DNA of 64,000 nucleotides from Scatosoma sp045632265 (GCA_045632265.1 JAZQWG010000030.1:24967-88966); one strand, 5' to 3'; shown: positions 14,977 through 23,672, counted from the first letter of the stretch. Notes: a model not told the origin generated them from the letters alone. Made by a program: numbers and translations.

Positions 14977-17601
14977 TTATTCTTCATCAGTTGCGGGGGC
15001 TTCATCCACCTCTTCGTCGTCGAGAACAACCGTTTCTTCCGTTTCTTCCACTTCCGTTTCGCCAACCAAATCTTCAGGGCTTAAATCCGCCGCCGTTTCT
15101 TCGGGTGCTTGCGTTTCCGCTTCGTCGTCACGTTCGGTGACGTCTACGGTTGCTACTTCGCTGTCCTTAACGTTCATAACTCTTACACCGCGCGTGCTTC
15201 TGCCGATACGGCTAATCGTGTCTGCGTGCATGCGGATAATGATACCGCCCGTCGTGATAATCATGACGTCGTTTTCGTCCGTCACAAGGCGCATATTGAC
15301 AACTTCGCCCGTCTTTTCGTTGTAGATACCCGACTTGATGCCCTTACCGCCACGGCTTTGCAAACGATATTCGTCAAACGACGTACGTTTACCATAACCA
15401 AGGGATGTGAGCGTGAACAAGTCTTGATTTTCGTCCACGATAAGCATATCGACAACGATATCGCCCTTGCCAAGCGTAATCGCTTTTACGCCTTGCGTGC
15501 CACGGCCGGTAGGTCTAACGTCCGTTTCCGCAAAGCGGATACACTTGCCTTGGCGGGAAGCAACGAAGATTTCGTTTTCGCCCGTCGTGAATTGTACGGA
15601 AATGAGTTTATCGTCTTCTTGCAACTTAATTGCAATCTTACCGTTTTTAGGAATACGCTTAAATTCGTCCGTCGACGTCTTCTTAATCAAGCCGTTTCGC
15701 GTAGCCATGACAAGGAAGCCCGTGCCGTCTTCTTTAACGGGCAACACCGCTTCAATCTTTTCGCCTTGTTCAAGTTGAACGATGTTGACAACCGCTCTAC
15801 CCCTTGCCGTTCTATTCGCTTCGGGGATTTCGTAGCCTTTAATCGAGTACACTTTACCCTTGGACGAGAAGAGCAAGATAGGATCGTGCGTGCACGTGAC
15901 GAACATTTTTTCCACGTAGTCTTCGTCTTTCGGTCTATGCGCCGTAATACCCTTACCACCACGACCTTGCGCCTTATATTCGACAACGGGCAAACGCTTG
16001 ATATAGCCCGAGTGCGTAATGGAAATAACGACGTCTTCTCTATCAATAAGGTCTTCGTCGTCGATATTGCCGTAATCTACGCAAATTTCCGATTTTCTCG
16101 GGGAAGGATATTTCGCTTTGATTTCCGAAAGGTCGGCACGAATTATGTTCATGACACGATATTCGTTTGCCAAGATGTCCTTCAAATCTTCAATCGTAAG
16201 GCGGAGCGCTGCAAGTTCTTCCTTGAGTTTTTCCACTTCAAGCGACGTCAATCTTTGAAGGCGCATTTCCAAAATGGCTACGGCTTGTTTTTCATCGAGT
16301 TCAAACGCGCCCGTCAAGCCTGCAACCGCTTCGTTTTTATCGGCGGAAGCTTTGATAATGCGGATAACTTCGTCCACGTTGGCAAGCGCAAGCACCAAGC
16401 CTGCGATGATGTGCGCACGTTCTTCCGTCTTATTAAGTTCGTATTTCGTTCTACGAGTGATAACTTCTTTTTGGTGGTTAAGGTAATGATACAAAATATC
16501 ACGCAAGTTAAGCGTTTTGGGTTCCGTACCGTTTTCCACGAGCGCAAGAAGGATAATACCGTCGGAAATTTGCAATTTCGTCTTCTTGTAAAGGGTGTTG
16601 AGCACGACTTGTGCGTTTGCGTCCTTCTTCACTTCGATAACGATACGCATACCGTCTCTACCCGATTCGTCGCGGATATCGGAAATGCCTTCCAAACGCT
16701 TGTCGTTTACCAAGTCCGCAATCGTCTTAATAAGCTGCGCCTTGTTTACTTGATAAGGAATTTCCGTGACGATAATGCGGGAACGAACGTTTGCGCCCGT
16801 GCCGAATTCTTCAATTTCACAACGGGAACGGATAACAAGGTTGCCTTGCCCCGTTCTATACGCTTGACGAATGCCGTTTCTGCCCATAATCAAGCCGCCC
16901 GTAGGGAAGTCGGGTGCGGGAATATAATCCATCAACTCTTCCACCGTAATATCGGGGTTGTCAATCATGGCAATCGTGCCGTCGATAACTTCCGCAAGGT
17001 TATGGGGCGGGATATTCGTCGCCATACCTACTGCGATACCGTCCGCGCCGTTTACCAAAAGGTTGGGATATCTTGCGGGCAAAACGGTAGGTTCTTCTTC
17101 GCTGCCGTCGAAATTGGGGATAAAGTCCACCGTTTCCTTATCCAAGTCTTTCAACATTTCCGCTGCAAGCTTGGTAAGTTTAGCTTCCGTATAACGCATT
17201 GCTGCCGCGCTGTCGCCGTCCACGCTACCGAAGTTGCCGTGACCGAAAACAAGGGGGAAGTTGATGGTGAAGCCTTGCGCCAAACGAACGAGCGCATCGT
17301 AAACGGAGCTGTCGCCGTGGGGGTGATATTTACCCATACAGTCACCGACGATACGCGCGCACTTTCTCGTTGCTTTATCGTTGTAAAGCCCCATTTCGTG
17401 CATGGAAAACAAAATTCTTCTATGAACGGGTTTCAAACCGTCGCGAACGTCGGGAATCGCTCTCGATTTATTTACTGCCATTGCATAAGCAATGAACGAA
17501 CGCTTTAACTCGTCGTCTACTTCGACGTCGAGCATTTTCGTCATCGCTAACGTTTTCTTAAATTCCTCGGTTAATTCCGGGCTAGTTTCTTTCTTTGCCA
17601 T
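14977..17601 (-). CDS. gyrA: DNA gyrase subunit A
   Basis: The 874-residue breakage-reunion subunit of gyrase. The winged-helix and tower region contains the catalytic Tyr in AAAMRYTEAKL. The quinolone-determining region reads KYHPHGDSSVYD, with Ser and Asp at the positions equivalent to E. coli 83 and 87, so no classical resistance change is seen. The C-terminal pinwheel carries the GyrA box QGRGGKG (near residue 550), separating it from ParC. The tail after residue 830 is strongly acidic (repeated EE/DD). It follows gyrB by 23 bases in one operon. Confidence 0.98.
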   Translation of the reverse strand: MAKKETSPELTEEFKKTLAMTKMLDVEVDDELKRSFIAYAMAVNKSRAIPDVRDGLKPVHRRILFSMHEMGLYNDKATRKCARIVGDCMGKYHPHGDSSVYDALVRLAQGFTINFPLVFGHGNFGSVDGDSAAAMRYTEAKLTKLAAEMLKDLDKETVDFIPNFDGSEEEPTVLPARYPNLLVNGADGIAVGMATNIPPHNLAEVIDGTIAMIDNPDITVEELMDYIPAPDFPTGGLIMGRNGIRQAYRTGQGNLVIRSRCEIEEFGTGANVRSRIIVTEIPYQVNKAQLIKTIADLVNDKRLEGISDIRDESGRDGMRIVIEVKKDANAQVVLNTLYKKTKLQISDGIILLALVENGTEPKTLNLRDILYHYLNHQKEVITRRTKYELNKTEERAHIIAGLVLALANVDEVIRIIKASADKNEAVAGLTGAFELDEKQAVAILEMRLQRLTSLEVEKLKEELAALRLTIEDLKDILANEYRVMNIIRADLSEIKAKYPSPRKSEICVDYGNIDDEDLIDREDVVISITHSGYIKRLPVVEYKAQGRGGKGITAHRPKDEDYVEKMFVTCTHDPILLFSSKGKVYSIKGYEIPEANRTARGRAVVNIVQLEQGEKIEAVLPVKEDGTGFLVMATRNGLIKKTSTDEFKRIPKNGKIAIKLQEDDKLISVQFTTGENEIFVASRQGKCIRFAETDVRPTGRGTQGVKAITLGKGDIVVDMLIVDENQDLFTLTSLGYGKRTSFDEYRLQSRGGKGIKSGIYNEKTGEVVNMRLVTDENDVMIITTGGIIIRMHADTISRIGRSTRGVRVMNVKDSEVATVDVTERDDEAETQAPEETAADLSPEDLVGETEVEETEETVVLDDEEVDEAPATDEE

Positions 17602-17624
17602 GTTTCTTTTCTCCTGTTCACTCG

Positions 17625-19538
17625 TTAAACGTCAAGGTCGGTGACAAGCGACGCGTTCTCTTCGATGAATTTTCTACGAAGGGACGGGCTTTCACCCATG
17701 AGCATTGCAAACATTTGGTCCGCTTCCGCCGCGTCTTTCATGGTCACGCGCGTGAGCGTACGCGTTGCGGGGTTCATGGTCGTATCCCAAAGCTGTTCTT
17801 CGCTCATTTCGCCAAGACCTTTATAGCGTTGGTATTCCACTTTCCCGGGAGCGTTTTTGTCGTATTCGATTTTTTCTTCTTCCGAATACAAGTAATCGAC
17901 GTTGCCCTTGTACGTTGCCTTGTAAAGGGGCGGTTTTGCCGCATATACGTGGCCGTGTTCGATAAGCGGGCGCATATAACGGAACAAGAAGGTGTAAAGC
18001 AAAATTCTGATGTGCGCGCCGTCTACGTCGGCATCGGTCATCGAGATAATTCTATCATAGCGAAGCTTGCTTTCGTCAAACTCGTCCAAGATACCGCAGC
18101 CAAACGCCGTAATCATCGATTTGATTTCTTCGTTTTCAAGAACTCTGTTCAAGCGCACTTTTTCAACGTTAAGGATTTTACCACGAAGGGGCAAAATTGC
18201 TTGGAAACGTCTGTCACGGCCTTGCTTTGCCGTACCGCCTGCCGAGTCGCCTTCTACGATGTAGATTTCGCAAAGTTCGCTTCTTCTATCCGAACAATCG
18301 GCAAGCTTGCCAGGAAGCGTGGTCGAACCCAAAATGCCCTTTCTTCTCGTGTTTTCACGTGCTTGACGAGCCGCTTCACGCGCCTTTTGCGCCGTCACAC
18401 AACGCACGACGAGCGCTTTTGCAATGGCGGGATTTTCTTCCAAGTAGGTGGACATATATTCGCTTACGCACTTATTTACGTAGGTGCGGATAAAGCTGTT
18501 GTTGAGCTTGTCTTTCGTTTGCGATTCAAATTGTGCGTTGACGAGTTTTACCGATACAACCGCCGTAATACCTTCCATAACGTCTTCGCTCGACAACTTG
18601 TCGCTTTCCTTCAAGATATTGTGCTTTTTACCAGCGTCGTTGAACACCTTGGTAAGCGCCATTTTCAAGCCCGCAACGTGCGTACCACCGTCAATCGTGT
18701 TGATGTTATTTGCATAGCTGTAAATAACTTCGTTGTACGATTCGTTGTACTGAATCGCCACTTCACAAACGGTGTCGCCGTCTTGTTCTTCAAAATATAC
18801 GGGGGTAGGGAAGAGCAATTCTTCACGGCTCTTGTTAAGTTCTTCTACGAACGAACAAATACCCCCTTCATAGCAGAAGGAATCGATTTTTTCTTGACCT
18901 GCTCTCTTATCTTCAAGCGTGATACGCAAACCCTTGTTCAAGTAAGCAAGTTCGCGAAGTCTGCCTTTCAACGTGTCGTAGTTGAAGATAACCGTTTCAA
19001 AGATTTCGCTGTCCGGCTTGAACGTGACTTTCGTACCCATAGCGTCCGTATCGCCTACGATTTGAACGCTGCGTTGAGGCACGCCACGGTTGTACGTTTG
19101 GCTGAAGATATGCCCTTCGTGGGAAACTTCCGCAACCAACCATTCGGACAAAGCGTTTACGGCTTTTACACCTACGCCGTGCAAACCACTCGACACTTTA
19201 TAACCCGAGTCGCCGCCGAATTTACCGCCCGCATTTACCTTCGTGAAAACGACTTCCAACGTGGAAACGCCTTCTTTGGGGTGAATGTCGGTGGGGATAC
19301 CACGCCCGTTGTCTTGAACGGTGCAGCTGCCGTCGCCGTTAATGATTACTTCGATGTGCGTACAATACCCCGCCAAAGCTTCGTCAATCGAGTTGTCTAC
19401 AACTTCGTGAACAAGGTGATGCAACCCCTTTGCGTCCGTGGACGAGATGTACATACCGGGGCGTTTACGGATGTGTTCCAAGCCGTCAAGGACTTGTATT
19501 TGCTCCGCGCCGTATTCGCCTTCTACTCTTTCCGCCAT
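17625..19538 (-). CDS. gyrB: DNA gyrase subunit B
   Basis: The 637-residue ATPase subunit of gyrase. GHKL motifs are VVDNSIDEALAGY, DNGRGIPTDIHPKEG and LHGVGVKAVNALS. The TOPRIM domain shows EGDSAGG and DADVDGAHI, and the C-terminus has YKGLGEM. Length fits the short Gram-positive GyrB. An ATG at 19553 is in frame, but the ATG at 19538 is preferred because GGGAG lies 7 bases upstream of it. dnaA and recF are not next to it, so this is not the usual origin arrangement in this window. Confidence 0.98.
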   Translation of the reverse strand: MAERVEGEYGAEQIQVLDGLEHIRKRPGMYISSTDAKGLHHLVHEVVDNSIDEALAGYCTHIEVIINGDGSCTVQDNGRGIPTDIHPKEGVSTLEVVFTKVNAGGKFGGDSGYKVSSGLHGVGVKAVNALSEWLVAEVSHEGHIFSQTYNRGVPQRSVQIVGDTDAMGTKVTFKPDSEIFETVIFNYDTLKGRLRELAYLNKGLRITLEDKRAGQEKIDSFCYEGGICSFVEELNKSREELLFPTPVYFEEQDGDTVCEVAIQYNESYNEVIYSYANNINTIDGGTHVAGLKMALTKVFNDAGKKHNILKESDKLSSEDVMEGITAVVSVKLVNAQFESQTKDKLNNSFIRTYVNKCVSEYMSTYLEENPAIAKALVVRCVTAQKAREAARQARENTRRKGILGSTTLPGKLADCSDRRSELCEIYIVEGDSAGGTAKQGRDRRFQAILPLRGKILNVEKVRLNRVLENEEIKSMITAFGCGILDEFDESKLRYDRIISMTDADVDGAHIRILLYTFLFRYMRPLIEHGHVYAAKPPLYKATYKGNVDYLYSEEEKIEYDKNAPGKVEYQRYKGLGEMSEEQLWDTTMNPATRTLTRVTMKDAAEADQMFAMLMGESPSLRRKFIEENASLVTDLDV

Positions 19539-19604
19539 AGTTTTTTCTCCCATTTCGCTTTCTTTTTTTTATAATAAAAAAAGAAAATCGTTATTTTCTC
19601 CACT

Positions 19605-19633
19605 ATTATACCACCTTTCAAAAAAAATGTACA
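19605..19633 (-). promoter_or_regulatory. Promoter of gyrBA
   Basis: TGTACA (19628-19633), 17 bases, TATAAT (19605-19610) with an extended TGG on the minus strand. Confidence 0.6.
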
Positions 19634-19680
19634 GCGAATACGCGCACTTTTTGAAAAAAAGTTTTATCCACACCCTATTT

Positions 19681-19777
19681 GACGGCAAAAAAGCCGTCTA
19701 AATCGTTTTTCACCGCATTTTTCGGGAAAGAATACGGAAAATATAAAAACGAGCGTTTTTACGCCCGTTTTCGTTTT
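19681..19777. terminator. Two hairpins between gyrB and the WYL island
   Basis: GACGGC/GCCGTC (19681-19697) and an ACGAGCGT/ACGCCCGT-type stem (19747-19777) followed by T runs. The rest of the gap 19539-19931 holds only the two divergent promoters. Confidence 0.45.
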
Positions 19778-19872
19778 TTGATATAAAATGAGTTATCCCA
19801 AGCTATTAGCGGTGGATAGATACAAGCAAGAGAAAGCGTGGCGTATTTTTACAACGATTTTTTCTCCCCCCC

Positions 19873-19901
19873 TTGACTTATTGCGACAATTTTGGTATAA
19901 T
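19873..19901 (+). promoter_or_regulatory. SigA promoter of the WYL regulator
   Basis: TTGACT (19873-19878), 17 bases, TATAAT (19896-19901). The segment TTGGTATAATAAATAC overlapping the -10 closely matches TTGGGATAATAAATAC at 22191, downstream of one island palindrome. Confidence 0.8.
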
Positions 19902-19931
19902 AAATACATTAAAATTAAGGTAATGGACAAC

Positions 19932-20915
19932 ATGGAAAGTATTGAACCAAAAAAATTGGCGCTTATTAGAATATTACAAATATTGCGACAACACAGCGAT
20001 ATCGAACACCCCATTAAGCATGAAAAAATCGTCGAGCTTTTAGAAAGTGAGTACGGGTTGGCTATTGAAAGAAAGGCAATCGGCAGAAATATCTCTCTAC
20101 TTAAGGAAGCCAGTTTTGAAATTGAAACAACAAAGAAAGGCTCGTATCTTGCGGAAAGAACATTTGAAGATAGCGAATTGAAATTGTTAATCGACGGCGT
20201 TTTGTCAAGCAAGCATATTACGCCCAAACAATCGAAAGAACTTATTGAAAAGCTTTGTGCTCAATCCAACAAGTATTTCAAGAAACACGTAAAAAATATT
20301 TATTCCGTGCAAGATTGGAATAAGACGGAAAACGTAGCCGTTTTCTACAATATTGATATTATCGACGAAGCAATCGAGTTGAATAAGCAAATTAAGTTTT
20401 GCTATAACAAGTATGGAGCAGACAAAAAAATGCATCATACGGCTACGCACTCGGTTAGCCCCTATCAAATGATACTGCATAATCAACGTTATTACCTTAT
20501 GGGCTACAATGAAAAGTGGCAACACATACAATATTATCGTATGGATAGAATTACTAATATTGAGCAACTTGACGTGATTAGAACTCCGTTAAAATCAATA
20601 AAGGGATATGAACACGGCATTGATTATAAGCGTTTCTCTTCGTCCATGCCCTATATGTTTTTTGACGAACCACAAGTTATTGAATTTCTTGCGGACGGGT
20701 GGGCTATCGACCAAATTATTGATTGGTTTGGCAAGGATATCCGCATAGAAGAAAAAGCAGACGGACAATTTTTAGTGAGTTTAAAAGCGAGCATCAATGC
20801 AATGGAATATTGGGCGATGCAATATCTCAACGCCGTGGAGATTTTATCCCCTATTGACTTGCGAGAACGCATAAAAAACAACGTACAAAAAGCAAATGAA
20901 AAATATAAGGATTGA
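19932..20915 (+). CDS. WYL-domain transcriptional regulator
   Basis: The 327-residue protein has an N-terminal winged helix (residues 5-70, with LALIRILQILRQHS and IERKAIGRNISLLKEA). A WYL sensor domain follows, with core YQMILHNQRYYLMGYNEKWQ and IQYYRMDRIT, and a C-terminal WCX-like extension. WYL proteins often control defence or DNA-damage functions and sense nucleic acid ligands. The start at 19932 is chosen because AAGG is then well spaced; the ATG at 19923 is too close to it. The stop is 6 bases from the nuclease gene. AT-rich codons unlike those of the flanking gyr and mreB genes suggest acquisition. Confidence 0.88.
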   Translation: MESIEPKKLALIRILQILRQHSDIEHPIKHEKIVELLESEYGLAIERKAIGRNISLLKEASFEIETTKKGSYLAERTFEDSELKLLIDGVLSSKHITPKQSKELIEKLCAQSNKYFKKHVKNIYSVQDWNKTENVAVFYNIDIIDEAIELNKQIKFCYNKYGADKKMHHTATHSVSPYQMILHNQRYYLMGYNEKWQHIQYYRMDRITNIEQLDVIRTPLKSIKGYEHGIDYKRFSSSMPYMFFDEPQVIEFLADGWAIDQIIDWFGKDIRIEEKADGQFLVSLKASINAMEYWAMQYLNAVEILSPIDLRERIKNNVQKANEKYKD

Positions 20916-20921
20916 AAGAAA

Positions 20922-21938
20922 ATGAAAAACTTATTTGATTATGCGACAAAAGAATTGTCGCAAGACGCTTTTTTAAGATGGTTGTTTGAAAATTATGATT
21001 GTGAAAACGAAAAAGTAAGGCGAGTGTGTCAAAAACTTTTTAATAACTTTACAAGCAACGAACTTGATTTTTCCAAAATCGAAAACCTAACAACTATGGC
21101 TCAATGGAAAAATATAGACGTTTCTATTTGGTTTAGCATTGATAATAAACAATACTTAATCGTTATAGAAGATAAAACAACAAGCCAAGAACATTGGCAG
21201 TTAAAAAACTACAATGAAAAAATAGAAGCGCATAATCGTTGGTTGATTGAAAACAAACAAAACACAATAGAAAAAGTGTATAAAGTATTTTATAAAACTG
21301 CAGAGATTTGGGAAGAAGAAAAAGAGCGTATAAAAGAAGCGCAATGGCTAAATATTTTGGATATTCAAGAAATACGCTCTATTTTTAATGATATCACTCC
21401 CACAAATAGCGAAGTGCTTGATTATTATATAGAGCATATACAAAAAATCCATCAAACTCTTTTCGATTATCAAACTAAGCCCGTTAAGGAGTGGTGTAAA
21501 ACATATGCTGTGTTTACAACGTATAGCAAAAGATTGATTGAAAAGTACTCGACCGAAATAAACAAGGAAAATTGTAGAACAGGGGTTTATCAAGGGAAAT
21601 ATGCAGAAACTTTTATCCAAAAAAATTTACCTAACAATATAACGGTGGAACTTGGGCTGTTTTTTAGAGATTGGGGCACAACCGCTTGGATAAAATTATG
21701 GGATACGAATAAGGAGTGGAAAAATCCTTTCACTCGCCTGCAGGAGCTTCAAAATTTAACATTCGAGAAAGACAAATTGGATTGGGAAAATAAAAAATAT
21801 AAAAATAGGGTTAAAATTGTAAAGAAAACGTTTACCGAAGAACTTACTTACGAAGAGTTTAACTCTTGGATAGAGAACTGCTTGATCGATTATCTTGAAT
21901 TCTGTGAAAATGTTGCAATAATCCCAAAATTGGGATAA
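20922..21938 (+). CDS. PD-(D/E)XK superfamily nuclease
   Basis: The 338-residue protein carries a PD-(D/E)XK core in its first 100 residues: Asp66 in KNIDVSIWF, then Glu83 and Lys85 in LIVIEDKT, with H91/Q93 after it. This matches the PDDEXK_4 type of proteins. The C-terminal 200 residues are helical and Trp-rich with no known domain. Such nucleases occur in restriction, phage-defence and mobile-element settings. It is translated right after the WYL gene (6-base gap, AAGAAA before the ATG), so regulator and nuclease probably form one operon. The last codons lie inside an operator palindrome (21921-21936) for the next gene. Confidence 0.8.
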   Translation: MKNLFDYATKELSQDAFLRWLFENYDCENEKVRRVCQKLFNNFTSNELDFSKIENLTTMAQWKNIDVSIWFSIDNKQYLIVIEDKTTSQEHWQLKNYNEKIEAHNRWLIENKQNTIEKVYKVFYKTAEIWEEEKERIKEAQWLNILDIQEIRSIFNDITPTNSEVLDYYIEHIQKIHQTLFDYQTKPVKEWCKTYAVFTTYSKRLIEKYSTEINKENCRTGVYQGKYAETFIQKNLPNNITVELGLFFRDWGTTAWIKLWDTNKEWKNPFTRLQELQNLTFEKDKLDWENKKYKNRVKIVKKTFTEELTYEEFNSWIENCLIDYLEFCENVAIIPKLG

Positions 21939-21962
21939 TCACCATGTTATAATTACTATACT
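21921..21962 (+). promoter_or_regulatory. Palindrome promoter 1 of the island
   Basis: Perfect 16-bp palindrome ATCCCAAAATTGGGAT (21921-21936); TATAAT (21948-21953) starts 12 bases after TTGGGA. It overlaps the end of the nuclease gene and drives the 63-residue gene. Confidence 0.65.
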
Positions 21963-21982
21963 AACACAAAAGGAGAAAGTAT

Positions 21983-22174
21983 ATGAGCACTATTTCAAAA
22001 ACTAGTAAGTATTGTTGCACTTGCAAACATTTTGGCGGTAACGCAACACTTAAAGGTAGCATTGTCGAGTACGAAAACGTTTCACACTCTTGCAAAATTG
22101 GGGCGCGAGGCAAAGGCAACATCAACCCCGCTATGACTTCCGCTTGTTCACAATGGGAAGAAAGAAAAAATTAA
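21983..22174 (+). CDS. Small Cys-rich protein
   Basis: The 63-residue protein has five Cys: CCTC near the N-terminus, then SHSC and TSACSQW. The spacing suggests a zinc-binding knuckle, but I do not recognise the family. It has no signal peptide. AAAGGAG lies 8 bases before the ATG. The gene has its own palindromic promoter and sits between the nuclease and the ATPase genes, so it may be a DNA- or protein-binding part of the same system. This is inference from position. Confidence 0.7.
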   Translation: MSTISKTSKYCCTCKHFGGNATLKGSIVEYENVSHSCKIGARGKGNINPAMTSACSQWEERKN

Positions 22175-22181
22175 CAATTCC

Positions 22182-22214
22182 ATCCCAAAATTGGGATAAT
22201 AAATACGCTACACT
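22182..22214 (+). promoter_or_regulatory. Palindrome promoter 2 of the island
   Basis: Perfect ATCCCAAAATTGGGAT (22182-22197); a TACACT -10 (22209-22214) starts 12 bases after TTGGGA, as in promoter 1. Confidence 0.65.
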
Positions 22215-22234
22215 ATTCTTAAAAGGAGTGGCGT

Positions 22235-22342
22235 ATGAAAAAAGATAATAATTTTGGGGCTTTCATAAAAGGTTTTCTTATAGGTCATTGTATTATTAAG
22301 TTTTTCGAGATACTATTTGGTGGTGGCAAGAAAAAGAAATAG
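22235..22342 (+). CDS. 35-residue cationic hydrophobic peptide
   Basis: The peptide starts with MKKDNNFGAF, continues with a hydrophobic stretch (IKGFLIGHCIIKFFEILFGG) and ends in KKKK. AAAAGGAG stands 6 bases before the ATG, the gene has its own palindromic promoter, and the stop abuts the next operator. A single membrane-inserting helix with a Lys tail would fit a holin-like or toxin-like effector or a small membrane anchor. No family recognised. Confidence 0.6.
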   Translation: MKKDNNFGAFIKGFLIGHCIIKFFEILFGGGKKKK

Positions 22343-22374
22343 TCCCCTATTTGGTACAATTAAAATGCTATACT
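22341..22374 (+). promoter_or_regulatory. Palindrome promoter 3 of the island (degenerate)
   Basis: GTCCCCTATTTGGTAC (22342-22357) matches the island palindrome at 10 of 16 positions; TATACT (22369-22374) starts 12 bases after TTGGTA, keeping the spacing of the other two. Confidence 0.5.
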
Positions 22375-22404
22375 CTCTTTACAAAACGTAAGGAGAGTAT
22401 TTTT

Positions 22405-23190
22405 ATGGAAAACGGATTAAATACGGGAATCAAGGCATTTGATGAAATGGTTGGGGAGATTCAACCAGGCGAATTGATTGTAATTGCAGGCAGACCAGGT
22501 ATGGGTAAAACAACGATAGCGTTGCAAATTCTTGCAAAAAATTGCTTGGATAAAAAATGCCTATACTTGTCGTCAACCGATAATATAACCACGTGTTTTA
22601 ACAACATTGCTTGTGTTCTTGGAAACCTAAATCGTTATGAAAATGAAAAAGAAGTTTGGGAGAGTGTTAACGAAGTAATAGACTGTAAGTTAAATAAAAC
22701 TTTGCACTTGTGGACGTTTGATTTTGATTTTATTTCGTTAAGTATAGAGCTCACAAAACTCAAAACGGAAAAAGGTATTGATTACGTTTTTATAGACGGA
22801 TTTCAACTGTTTTCCCACGATATATCGGCGAATTTACGGGCAAAATGGTTGAAAGATTTGGCGGTTTCCCTTGGAGTTACGATTTTCATTACAGCGCAAA
22901 TAAAATACTCCCTTTTTGGCGATAGGATAGATTGCACCACCGTCAACTACCGTTTGTATTACATGGCGGACAAAGTGCTTGGTGTATATCGAAAAGATTA
23001 CTTTATGACAATAAAAGATATTGGACGGATAAACAAAGGTGAAAGTTTTTTATGTGCAGTTAAAAATAATGCGGGCAAACAAGGTGCAATAACGGCATAT
23101 TTTAACTATGCCCGTTGCGCTTTTAGTGATAATTTTATAGATGAAGACTGGTATAAACCGACGCCAACTATAATTTCAAGTGTAGATTGA
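22405..23190 (+). CDS. DnaB/KaiC-like RecA-fold ATPase
   Basis: The 261-residue protein is a single RecA-type domain. The N-terminal NTGIKAFDEMVGEIQPGELIVIAG is the standard DnaB C-terminal helicase/KaiC opening. Walker A is GRPGMGKT (residues 29-36) and Walker B is YVFIDGFQLF. TAQIKYS stands where DnaB has its glutamine switch. No N-terminal primase-binding domain is present, so it is not the replicative helicase. It may act as a helicase-like or signalling ATPase. The start at 22405 has AAGGAGAG in front. It closes the island and is followed by a terminator. Confidence 0.8.
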   Translation: MENGLNTGIKAFDEMVGEIQPGELIVIAGRPGMGKTTIALQILAKNCLDKKCLYLSSTDNITTCFNNIACVLGNLNRYENEKEVWESVNEVIDCKLNKTLHLWTFDFDFISLSIELTKLKTEKGIDYVFIDGFQLFSHDISANLRAKWLKDLAVSLGVTIFITAQIKYSLFGDRIDCTTVNYRLYYMADKVLGVYRKDYFMTIKDIGRINKGESFLCAVKNNAGKQGAITAYFNYARCAFSDNFIDEDWYKPTPTIISSVD

Positions 23191-23219
23191 CTCTTGATAA
23201 GCGCAAACGCAAAAAGAAA

Positions 23220-23241
23220 CCCCCGTGTCGATACACGGGGG
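23220..23241. terminator. Bidirectional terminator between the island and the small-ORF transcript
   Basis: CCCCCGTGT / ACACGGGGG with a CGAT loop. T-rich runs follow on both strands. Confidence 0.85.
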
Positions 23242-23672
23242 ACATTTTTCAAATTTATATATTCAGTTGTAAGAGCGTTCGTCTTTTCTATCCGCTTCTT
23301 CTCTGAACTTAATTTCACCGTGTGCGATGTTTCGCGCCACTTCGCACTCTTTTATTCTCGCGGATATTTATTTGCGCTCCTCGATTTCGCTATTCATTGG
23401 ACCATCCTCTCTTTTTTATTTCTTGACGAAGTACCTTCCTTGTTTTATGGTCATCTTCGTGCCCTCCTTTTGTTAAAGTTTACGTCCTCCTTTGTACGTC
23501 GGCATCCCTTTTAATACCTCCTTTAACTATGGATTTTTCGCCGTATCCCTACGGCACTTTCGATAGACTTTCTATCTTTATCGCTTAGTGCATTGGTGTG
23601 CTCCATTTGATATTTTTTTGAGAATTGCGAACATTTTTTGTTCGTTTCTTTCTCTTTTGTACCTTTATTATA
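23242..23672 (-). ncRNA. Candidate structured or peptide-leader transcript
   Basis: A consensus promoter (23667-23694) and a terminator (23220-23241) delimit a roughly 440-nt minus-strand RNA. Near its 5' end are an inverted repeat CGAAC/GTTCG (23628-23644), a CGATA/TATCG stem and a very stable hairpin, GCCGTA-GGGA-TACGGC (in 23540-23560). Then come several AGGAGG sites with very short ORFs. I do not recognise a known RNA class. It could be a regulatory RNA, a decayed small gene, or a transcript making short peptides. Confidence 0.45.
23263..23505 (-). CDS. Reading frame with three in-frame TAA codons (restart ORFs)
   Basis: One frame runs for 81 codons with TAA at three places. After each of the first two stops an SD-like site precedes a new ATG in the same frame. 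The pieces are MPTYKGGRKL (23473-23505), MTIKQGRYFVKK (23416-23454) and MNSEIEERK (23368-23397); the frame then runs on from ISARIKECEV for 34 codons to TGA at 23263-23265 without a new ATG. SD sites: AGGAGG 11 bases before the first ATG, AGGAGG 8 before the second, GAGAGG 8 before the third. All stops are TAA. Short peptides, recoding, or a pseudogene are all possible. Confidence 0.35.

Noticed and set aside
15109..17508. 799-codon frame opposite gyrA
   Set aside because: It is fully antisense to gyrA, has no ribosome site, and its composition (rich in Arg, Phe, Val) is a shadow of gyrA codon choice.
19788..19931. Longer start of the WYL gene at 19788
   Set aside because: It lies upstream of the promoter -10 (19896-19901), so it would not be on the transcript.
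23523..23606. 27-codon frame (starts MEHTNALSDK) upstream of the restart ORFs
   Set aside because: No ribosome site, and it covers the stable hairpin; kept only as part of the transcript description.
23628..23644. CGAAC-N7-GTTCG as a LexA/DinR box
   Set aside because: The Bacillus box needs four bases between GAAC and GTTC; here there are seven.
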